DNA from: Fragum whitleyi
Lineage: Eukaryota; Mollusca; Bivalvia; Cardiida; Cardiidae
Direction: 5' to 3'
NCBI GenBank assembly: GCA_948146395.1
Contig: OX411552.1
Span: 52,130,399 to 52,194,398, forward strand
DNA: 64,000 nt
The notes beneath the pieces were generated by a model, which was not told the DNA's origin, made no database searches, and worked only from the letters and a program-made list of their open reading frames with translations. This document shows positions 56,476 to 64,000 of the stretch, piece by piece. How positions within the stretch are numbered: the first letter of the stretch is position 1; the number at the start of each line of letters is the position of its first letter. The translations under genes were made by a program, and so were the position numbers.

Positions 56476-57701
56476 GGTAAATTCTATCATCTTTGAATTG
56501 TTGATTGTAAGTTTCAGAATTTTATTATCTTGTCTGCTTAATTCTTTTTTTTTTTCTTAAGACTAATTGATCATGTAATGGTAAGAATTATATCTTGTTT
56601 CAGGTAAGGCCTGTTTCATCCTGCTGTAACTGTGAGTGTTAATACATTTACATTACTTTACCATTATATATCCCTCAGTTGTACTTTGTACCTCTACTGT
56701 TGACTTATGCACATTTTTTTTGTGGAATTTGAATGAGTCAAAAAGCATCCCTTTTATGGATGAAGCTTTTGAGTTTCAATTATTATGGTAAAAAGTGACT
56801 TCTGTCAGAAAATAATCAATTTTTAAACAAGTTTCAAAGCAATGAATCAAGGAGGACTCCTCATCAGACTTCTAAAAAATATTGCCCAAACTTTGATATA
56901 TTTACTCAGAAACTGAATGAAGGATTTCAACTATATTTTACAGAAGGTATAAGTTAGACAATTTTGGCACAATGGATGATTTAAATGGATCATCAATACT
57001 AGCTGCTACTATAGTAATTATTTGACTCAATCTCCCGCTATCATTTTGTGGAAAACATTGAACTAAGAATACTGCCAAGGGCTTTAATATAATCTGAACA
57101 TCAGTTGGCAAAAACAGGGAATCCTTGAATTACATCCAGATTTATGGCTTGTTTCTGAGAGAGAAAATGCAAACCAACATGTCTCCTAATGCTTTTCTTG
57201 TCCATGCAGAAATATCTTACTTCTCAACATGCATCGATCCATGTGAATTACTTTTTATCTGGATCGACTTCCTTTCTTATGGAAGGTTAATTTTATGTAC
57301 AGTAAATCATAAACTCCAAAGGGATAAATGTGGACAAAAATAGAAGATACATAAGGGAAATTCAATGCTTTGAGTTCAAAACTGAAATAAAGATAAAAAT
57401 ATTTATAGAAAAAGGAGAACTTGAAAGAGATTATTTTTATATTTTACAGTCTGACATTATTTTTGAAGTGCAGACAAGGGCTTATTTATATTGTATGCTG
57501 ATGTATGAATTTAAAAATAAAATCAAAGCAATGAAAGAATTGAAGGTTGACGTTTCTGGTGGCATTGTGGTAAAAAAAACCCTGATGCTAAAAGGGAAAC
57601 TATCTATGAAAATGATATGATAAATGTAAAATGTTTCGACCAAAGTTCAGCAAGTTTCAATGTTAGTACAAACTTTAAAGGAATTTCACTCTGATTTTGT
57701 T
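56476..57701. other. Unassigned sequence
   Basis: Plus-strand frames 57125-57343 (72 codons) and 57330-57620 (96 codons, Lys/Glu-rich) overlap out of phase. Neither shows a domain I know. No splice signals or other support were found. Confidence 0.4.
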
Positions 57702-58028
57702 GGCTCACCTTGAGCACTTAGTGAGCTATCGGGGCTAAAGCTCTACTCAAGTTGTTAAAAGAATTTAATTCCATAAAAAATTTTGGTTTCCATCGTTATG
57801 GAAAGGCCAAAAATTGCCGAAAATCTTAGAACAAATTCATCTTCTTCTAAATCATTTGGCCAATAAATTTTAAACTTGTCAGTGATGTTCTTTAATAGCA
57901 GTAGGATAAAATTAAAGTGTGGTTTTTTTTTTCAAAACCACCCTGAATGTACATCAAACAATCTCTGGTAATCTTAACATGGTTGACCTACTCAGGTGAG
58001 CAGTATTCGACCATCATGGTCCTCTTGT
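57702..58028 (+). mobile_element. Short family A element, complete but degenerate
   Basis: GGCTCACCTTGAGCACTTAG opens it and CTCAGGTGAGC (57991-58001) closes it. Hairpin GACCAT-c-ATGGTC precedes CTCTTGTT. Only a leader-like unit remains inside (CTTCTTCTAAATCATTTGGC). Confidence 0.6.
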
Positions 58029-58030
58029 TA

Positions 58031-58098
58031 CCTGATGTGATGTCCCAGGGGTCAAAGAGACTCAGGTGAGCAATCTAGGACCATCAAGGTCCTCCTGA
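58031..58098 (+). repeat. Solo family A 3' end
   Basis: GATGTCCCAGGGGTCA, CTCAGGTGAGC (58061-58071) and hairpin AGGACC-atcaa-GGTCCT then CCTG. The same terminus, including GTCCCAGGGGTCA, is present inverted at 62754-62822. Confidence 0.55.
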
Positions 58099-58159
58099 AA
58101 AGCCTATGCTTACTGTTCATTATACCAATGGAATAATTAGCAAAAACGCCTGAGTTTTT

Positions 58160-60050
58160 AGCTCTGTGACTGGCCTAAGGCCACTTTGGCTATTGTCATA
58201 GTGCTGTGTCCGTTGTGTGTCCATTCGTGCATCAGTGCGTCTGGTCAACAACTTTATCTTTAAAAATCGTCTCCTCAGAAACTAGTGGATGAATTCCAAC
58301 CAAACTTAACAGGAATGATCCTTGGGTGACCCTCTTTCAAAGTTGTTCAAGAAATTTTGATCCATTGAAAAACATGGATTTAATGGACATGGCTAATCTA
58401 ATATGGTAAAGTGACTTTTCTCAGAACTTAATAGATTGAAACCAACCAAATTTCACTGGAATGAGCCTTGGATGACCCTTGATCCGTCTACAAAAAATTA
58501 TTGTGACCAGATGAAAAATATGTATTTTATGGGTAGAGGTCATTTCTCTACATGTTATATAGTAGAAACTTTAAAAAATCATTTTCTCAGAATCTAAGTG
58601 ATGTATATAAACCATATTTCACTGGATTGACCCTTGAGTGACCCTTTATCAGCCCACCAAAAATTATTTTGATCATATGAAAAATATGTATTTCGTGGGC
58701 AGAGGTCATTTCTCTATATGTTATATAGTGGAAACTTTGAACATCATCATTTTCGAAGAAAACCTGAGGTATTATGATCACCTTGTCGTCGTTCCCATTG
58801 TCGTAGGTGTTGGCGTGTGTGTTGGAGTGACAAATGTAAGTGATAGTGCCTTCATATTTCACATGATCATTGCTTTGGACAAGACCGACCTGTCTGTAGG
58901 TACCAAGTTCAAGGTCATCAGTCAAGGTCAATGTCATTTTGTCAAGGTTAAACTTCTTAAAAAAAAATAATCTTGGTCATAACTTTTGAATGGTGAGTCA
59001 TAGAACCTTCATATTTCACATGATCATTGCTTGGGACAAGATCTTTCTGTAGGTACCAAATTCAAGGTCATCACTCTAGGTCAAGTTAATTTTTCAAGGT
59101 CAAATTTCTTTAAAAAATTTAAGCTTGGTCATAACTTTTGAATGGTAAGTCATAGAACCTTCATATTTCACATGATCATTGTTTGGGACAAGACCTTTCT
59201 GTAAGTACCAAGATCATGGTCATCAGTCAAGGTCAAGGTCATGTTTCAAGGTCAAATTTCTTTAAAGAATTAAACCTTGAATATAACTTTTGAATGGTAA
59301 GTGATAGAGCCTTAATATTTCACATGATCATTGCTTGTGACAAGACCTTTCTGTAGCTTCCAAGTTCAAGGTCATCAGTTAAGGTCAAGGTCATTTTTCA
59401 AGGTCAAATTTCTTTATTAAAATTAACCATTGTCATAGCTTTTGAATGGTTGGTCAAAAAGCCTTCATATTTCACATCTTTACTTGGGACAAGACCTTAC
59501 TGTAGGTACCAAGTATAAGGTCATCAGTGAAGGTCAATGTCATTTTTCAAGGTCAAATTTGTTTAGACTTTTTTTACCTTGGTCATAACTTTTGAATGCT
59601 CAGTCAAAGAGCCTTCACATTGCACATGATCATTGCTTGGGACATGACCTTTCTGTAGGTCCCAAGTTCATATATTTGCTTTTGCCTAAGAAATTATAAA
59701 CAGCCAAGCCTTGGCACCCGCTTGCGGTGCTCTTGTCTCAGAATCTAATCAATGGATATCAACCATGTTTCACTGCCTTAAGTAATCCTTTTTCAGTATA
59801 CCAAAAACTATTGTGATCAGATGAAAAATATGTATTTTATGTGCGTAGGTCATTTCTCTGTATAGTATATAGTGGAAACTTTGAAAATCATTTTCTCAGA
59901 ATATTACTGATGGTTTATAATCAACCAAATTTTACTGAAATGTTACTTTGGTGACCCATTATCAGGCTGCACAAAATTACTGTTATTGGATAAAAAAAAT
60001 GTATTTAACAGGCGGAGGTCAATTTTATATACGTTATTAATCAATCATGA
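58160..60050 (+). mobile_element. Family B element, interrupted by a G element
   Basis: AGCTCTGTGACTGGCCTAAG, GGCTATTGTCATAGTGC and GTCCGTTGTGTGTCCATTCG open it. The leader monomer and B monomers run to 58754 and resume at 59738-60040. Its 3' end is replaced by the A head at 60057. Confidence 0.6.
58755..59737 (+). mobile_element. Family G HINE-like element nested in B, 0.98 kb
   Basis: It starts GAAGAAAACCTGAGGTATTA with TTGTCGTCGTTCCCATTGTC. About six 150-bp monomers follow with ATATTTCACATGATCATTGC, GGGACAAGACCTTTCTGTAG and TTCAAGGTCA. It ends with hairpin GCACC-cgcttgc-GGTGC (59714-59730) and TCTTGT. Removing it restores the B monomer junction CATTTTCTCAGAATC. Confidence 0.65.
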
Positions 60051-60056
60051 ATTTTT

Positions 60057-60560
60057 AGCTCACTTTTGGTGATCATTGGATATCCGTTCTGTCTGTTCAT
60101 GAAACTTTGTCAGATTGTTGCTCAGGTCACAAGGATGAAGCCTATTGAAAATAGAAGGATCCGTGCCAAATCACAGGAAAAGGGGCCTTATTGACAATTT
60201 TCTTTTTTACACTGTAGAAGTGACAAATATGACCCAATCTCCATTAAACTTGGTCAGTATGTTGGCCATGTCACAAGGATGAACCCTTTTGAAAATGAGA
60301 AGAATCCATGCCATATCATGGGAAAAGGGGCCTTAATGTTATTTTTTTTTTGTTTACACTCTAGATGCCACAAATATGGCCCAATCTTCATGAAACTTGG
60401 TCAGAATGTTGGCATAATCATAAGGACGAAGCCTATTAAAAATAGGAAGGATCCATGCTATATCACGGGAAAAGGGGCCTTATTGACAATTTTCTTGTTA
60501 ACACTCTAGAGGTCACACATATGGCTCAATCTTCACGAAATTTGGTCAGAATGCTTGTCA
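60057..60560 (+). mobile_element. Family A fragment
   Basis: AGCTCACTTTTGGTGATCAT then about three monomers with CACAAATATGGCCCAATCTT and AGGATCCATGC. The 5' end is decayed and the 3' end absent. Confidence 0.5.
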
Positions 60561-60574
60561 CCCAAACCAAAATT

Positions 60575-60890
60575 GCAAGCTTATTTTTAAGATCGTCGCA
60601 AGCTTGTCGCTAGCTTGCGATTTAAGGTTGCGCTAGCTTAGATTTGGAACCTTCGCGCATGCTTGCGCAAGCTAGTACAAGCTAATGGAATTTTTTTAAA
60701 TCGCAAGCTAATTTAGATTGTCGCAAGCTTAAATTTGCGCTAGCTTAGATTTGGAACCTTTGCACTAGCTTGCGCTAGCTTGCGCAAGCTAGTACAAGCT
60801 AATGGAATCTTGTTAACCAAGCATGTTTCTGTCAAACACTTGCAAGCTTGTGCAAGCTAGTACAAGCTAGTGCAAACTAGAGATAGAAAG
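60575..60890. repeat. Field of GCAAGC/GCTAGC palindromic motifs
   Basis: In 315 bp the words GCAAGCT, AAGCTTG, GCTAGC and CTTGCGCAAG recur many times on both strands. The block GCGCTAGCTTAGATTTGGAA...CAAGCTAGTACAAGCTAATG is present twice, starting at 60630 and 60737 (107-bp offset). Flanks are ordinary A-element and unique sequence. No known family. Confidence 0.65.
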
Positions 60891-61050
60891 CTGGCATGTA
60901 TACACAGTAACACCAAGTTTTTCCTAGTTTTAAAAATTTATATAATTTTGCTACATCAATTCATAATTTTTGAAACACTTTCATTTTTATGCATTTGTCA
61001 TTGTTGTGAAGGACAATTGATGTTGAGCCTGCATTTGAAGCTCAGCTATT

Positions 61051-61325
61051 TTCAGAGAAAACCAGAGGTATATAACCTTGGTGTTGTCAAAGGCCTCATT
61101 GTTGTGGTCGGTGTAGTCATTCATAACTTTTACATTTTGTGATATCTCTGGTTCTACTAAAGGCATTCACTTGAAACTTGGCGCACATTGTACACTATAA
61201 AAAGAGCAACCTTTACTATCAAGAGAGATAACTCTAGCTGTATTTTGTGGGAATTATGCCCCTTTTTCAACCTAAGATGTTTTGTCCACTATACAGTACA
61301 CAACAGCTGAGCATAGGCTCTTGTT
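61051..61325 (+). mobile_element. Small G-like HINE element
   Basis: TTCAGAGAAAACCAGAGGTA with TATAACCTTGGTGTTGTC resembles the G head at 58755, and it ends GCATAGGCTCTTGTT. Inside there is a single monomer-like unit. Confidence 0.4.
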
Positions 61326-61467
61326 ACCTTGACCTTGCGGTGTGACCTTCACGCTTTCTGAATATTTCTTTCAAATATTACATCTACTCATGAAAGAGAA
61401 CAATTGTGCCAAGTAAATTTGAAATCCATCAAAAATGAAGGAGTTATTGCCTGGACAAAATCTGACA

Positions 61468-61558
61468 GACTTACAGATTAACAGAACCACACCAAACTTT
61501 TGTTGTTACAACTGACTTACTGATTAACAGAACCACTTCAACTATTGTTGTTACAACA
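61468..61558 (+). repeat. 46-bp tandem duplication
   Basis: GACTTACAGATTAACAGAAC...TTGTTGTTACAAC occurs at 61468 and again at 61514 with a few changes. Confidence 0.65.
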
Positions 61559-61634
61559 ATGTCTTCCTCACCACAAGTGGGCCGACAATAAAGCTATTAT
61601 CTTGGTCACACTATATTATAAGCACTCTCTAACC

Positions 61635-61740
61635 CTTGTCATGCTGCACCTGGAATATTCCTACCTTGACAGGAGTTATAGACAAAGACAAGCCTGCACA
61701 TATGTGCAATCTGATCTTAGTTTATACCACCTGATTTTCC
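61635..61740. repeat. Fragment of the TTAACCCTTGTCATGCTGA repeat
   Basis: TAACCCTTGTCATGCTGCAC and AAGCCTGCACATATGTGCAA with ATACCACCTG match the family seen at 6408. Confidence 0.45.
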
Positions 61741-62225
61741 TTTTTAACAAGAATATTTTGAAAATTTCATCATTTGTGATTCCCAATCATTGCATCCAGC
61801 ACTATGATTTTACAGAAACTTTGCTAAAGATTTTATTCGGCATGACATGGGTAAAGGTTTCAAAGCTCTTCGAGCTGTCACACATTTACTGTTAATCATG
61901 CAATTAAATAGTGAATCGGTCATATTAGGATCACCCCTTTCATTTCTGAAATGTTTCAAAACAACACTTTAATGGCCTTCACTGCATTGCTCGGCAATGG
62001 ATTATTTTATTTTTTACAGCATTGACAGCTGTCCTTGCCCCAATAGACAGCTCCTCTCTTGTAAAAAGAACACCAAGCAGGGCCATGACCTGCTTCCTTG
62101 GTTGACGGCAGTTGTGATTGGGTAATATGACATGATATGTTGCCCACAAGCTGAATGTTCTTCTGTCCATCATTCTGAAACATAGATGAAGTGTTTGTGA
62201 AACACAAATGCCCTGAAACAGCATT
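61741..62225. other. Unassigned sequence
   Basis: No named repeat. Minus frames at 61979-62311 (110 codons) and an overlapping one at 62007-62207 lack recognisable domains. Confidence 0.4.
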
Positions 62226-62752
62226 TTTTTCTCAAAACTTTGACCTTGACAGGTGACCATAACGCGCGACCTTGGTACCTCAAGATGCACATTATTGAGA
62301 TCTAAAATCATGCCAAATATGAGGCTGGTACCTTAAAAAGGCTCAAAGATATTAACAAAGTTTTTGAGAAGTTTGTTCTTGACAAATGACCTTGACCTTG
62401 TTATATGACCTTCACCTTGCTATCAGCTGATGTGTATCATTGAGGTGTATCATCATGCCAAATGTAAGGCTTGTACCTTTAATAGGCTTAAAGATTTTGG
62501 TTATGTCAAGTTTTTTGTGGCAATGTTAAGTTCTTGAGTTAAGTTTTTTTTAAGTTGACCTTGACTTTGGAATCATCAGATGCATATCATTGAGATCTAT
62601 CATCATGCCAAATATGATCATTGTATCTTAAATAGCCTTAAAGTAATTGGCTATGTTAAGTTTTTTGGTTAAGTTTTGCACACAGATGGACAGACAGACA
62701 GACAGACAACGGTAAAACAATATGCCCCTCATCTTATGGATGCAGGGGAATA
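62226..62752 (-). mobile_element. Family H HINE-like element, minus strand
   Basis: On the minus strand the head is TATTCCCCTGCATCCATAAG with CCCCT...AGGGG pairing (62725-62748), then (GTCT)n, then about three monomers with CATATTTGGCATGATGATAG, ATCTCAATGATATGCATCTG and AAGGTCAAGGTCA. The 3' end is not recognised. Confidence 0.55.
62688..62709. repeat. (GACA)n microsatellite
   Basis: GGACAGACAGACAGACAGAC, the minus-strand form of the GTCT tract behind the H head. Confidence 0.8.
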
Positions 62753-62753
62753 A

Positions 62754-64000
62754 AACAAGAGGACCAAGATGGTCCTAGATCGCTCACCTGAGTTTCTGTG
62801 ACCCCTGGGACATCACACCATTTAATAGGCAGATGTCATTAAGGATATAATTTCTACACAATAACCATTTGTTAAATGAAGTTTTGGCCAAAATTGTGGC
62901 TTTGAGAGTTCAAACAAAAAAATTTCATTAAGACCCCTTCTCCTGCGATATGGCATGGTTTGTTTGTTTGAATGGGTTTAACGCCGCTTTCAACAATCTT
63001 GCAGTTATATCGCGGCGGCCGGAGCACCTAACAATGGATTCCTGGTATATCTTTCACCTGTACTACCATTACACTCCTTCCTAGCCTCCAATCTGCTATT
63101 TCACATAGGTTTACGATTATCTACCCATTGGTGAAAGACAAACGTCGGAAAGGATATTTGCCGCCACCGGGGATCGAACCCACGACTCCCAGATTAGAAG
63201 TCTTATGCCTAACCAACTGCGCTATGGTGGCGGCAGCGATATGGCATGGATCATTCTCAATTTCAATAGGGTTCATCCTTGTGACCTGGCCAACATTCTG
63301 ACCAAGTTTCTTGAAGATTGGGCCATATTTGTGGCCTCTAGAGGGTAAACAAGAAAAGTGTCTTTAAGGCCCCTCTCCGTGATATGGCATGGATCCTTTC
63401 CATTTGCAATAGGGTTCATCCTTCTGACTTGGCAATCAAACTGACAAGGTTTTATGAAGATTGGGCCATATTTGTGGCTTCTAGAGCATAAACAAGAAAA
63501 TTGTCATTAAGGTCCCTTTTCCTGTGATATGGCATGAATCCTTCCCATTTTCAATAGGGTTCATCCTTGTGACTTGGCAAACATTCTGGCCCAGTTTCAT
63601 GAAGACTGAACCACATTTGTGGACTCTAGACTAGAGTATAAACAAGATAATTGTCATAAAGGCCCCTTTTCCTGTGATATTGCATGGATCCTTCCAATTT
63701 TCAATAGAGTTCATCTTTGTGACCTGGCAAACATTCTGACCAAGTTTCATGAAAATTGGGCCATATTTGTGGACTCTAGAGTGTAAACAAGAAAATTGTC
63801 TTTAAGGCCCCTTTTCCCTTGATAAGGCATGGATCCTTCCCAATTTCAAAAGGCTTCTTCCTTGTGACCTGGCTAACATTCTGACCAAGTTTCATGGAGA
63901 TTGGGCCATATTTAAATTGTGACCTCTAGAGTGTAAACAAGAAAATTGTCTTTAAGGCCCCTTTTCCTGTGATATGGCATGGATCTTTCCCAATTTCAAT
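62754..64000 (-). mobile_element. Family A HINE-like element, minus strand, runs off the window
   Basis: Read on the minus strand, the 3' end is CTCAGGTGAGCG (subterminal repeat at 62782-62792), hairpin AGGACC...GGTCCT and CTCTTGTTTT. Rightward come at least six monomers with CACAAATATGGCCCAATCTT (minus) and a TCTAGAG..GTAAACAAG junction. The 5' end is beyond 64000. A SINE is nested at 62959-63235. Confidence 0.7.
62959..63235 (-). mobile_element. tRNA-derived SINE with perfect 14-bp target duplication
   Basis: GCGATATGGCATGG lies at 62945-62958 and 63236-63249. On the minus strand the head (63234-63160) has the form of a tRNA: 5' GCCGCCACC pairs perfectly with 3' GGTGGCGGC, the A box is TAGCGCAGTTGG (63213-63224), the B box is GGTTCGATCC (63171-63180), and the anticodon loop CTTCTAA gives TCT (Arg). 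The body resembles the copies at 31785 and 22045; the tail is GCGGCGTTAAACCCATTC then (CAAA)n. Intact boxes and duplication indicate a young insertion into the A element. Confidence 0.85.

Noticed and set aside
57125..57620. Two overlapping plus-strand frames of 72 and 96 codons
   Set aside because: Lys/Glu/Phe-rich composition is expected from AT-rich DNA; no motif, homology or exon signals seen.
62007..62311. Overlapping minus-strand frames of 110 and 66 codons
   Set aside because: Different frames are open over the same bases, adjacent to the H array, without recognisable domains.
63160..63234. A tRNA-Arg(TCT)-like gene on the minus strand
   Set aside because: It folds well but is joined to a SINE body and tail and bounded by a target duplication, so it is the SINE head rather than a functional tRNA gene.

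Overview
The window reads as AT-rich, gene-poor nuclear DNA of a eukaryote, most likely a bivalve mollusc. The organism call is an inference. It rests on repeats that begin AGCTCACCTGAGCAC and end CTCTTGTT and carry GTCC/CGTC microsatellites and 145-170 bp tandem cores, and on a tRNA-derived SINE whose tail contains GCGGCGTTAAACCC. I recall both kinds from bivalve genomes. No host protein-coding exon, rRNA, functional tRNA or CRISPR array is supported. Most short open frames lie inside repeat arrays or are weak chance ORFs.

Most of the interpretable sequence belongs to repeat families with one shared plan: a 5' hairpin, a short GTCC/CGTC-rich tract, an array of 145-170 bp tandem monomers, an inverted copy of the 5' terminus (subterminal inverted repeat), a short 3' hairpin, and a T-rich end (CTTGTT, CTAGTT or TTGATTT). 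This matches the published plan of non-autonomous Helentron/HINE elements, which include DINE-1 and the bivalve 'pearl' elements; that classification is inference. I call the families A (AGCTCACCTGAG ends), B (AGCTCCACTGG ends), C (TGGTGAACGAA ends), D (CCTCCAC/GTAGAGG head), E (TGCCCCCGA ends), F (AAGTCGCTT ends), G (hairpin GCACC/GGTGC), H (CCCCT/AGGGG head) and K (TAAGTTGGAATGC ends).

Layout. 1-1260 is unassigned. 1261-3802 is a complete A element with a 166-bp array. 4.0-7.6 kb holds a C fragment, a 0.92-kb element whose inverted termini are arrays of a 14-16 bp motif, and a D element. 8.45-9.85 kb is an A element. 10.07-13.36 kb is a K element enclosing D and A copies. 13.8-14.8 kb is a monomer array split by a TTAA-flanked piggyBac-like insert that itself carries a mini-E element. 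15.07-19.40 kb is a 4.3-kb A element with three near-identical 1005-bp higher-order units. 19.6-23.1 kb is a possible F element. 23.7-29.4 kb is a run of three B elements, one split by a decayed ORF-bearing insert. 30.8-32.0 kb is a B-like element followed at once by a SINE. 32.4-34.4 kb is a 36-bp-TIR DNA transposon with a nested hAT-type MITE. 35.1-37.3 kb holds A, B (minus) and D copies. 40.9-42.1 kb is a complete B element. 43.9-48.1 kb holds A copies and a C element. 48.66-50.06 kb is a TA-flanked, mariner-like TIR element. 51-56 kb is rich in foldback elements and hAT-like ends. 57.7-61.3 kb holds A, B and G elements and an unusual GCAAGC/GCTAGC palindrome field. 62.2-64 kb holds H and A elements on the minus strand, the latter carrying a young SINE with a perfect 14-bp target duplication.

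There is no operon-like or pathway organisation to describe. The relations between features are nesting, end-to-end insertion and exchange of tandem cores between elements with different ends. All periods, identities and boundaries were aligned by hand.
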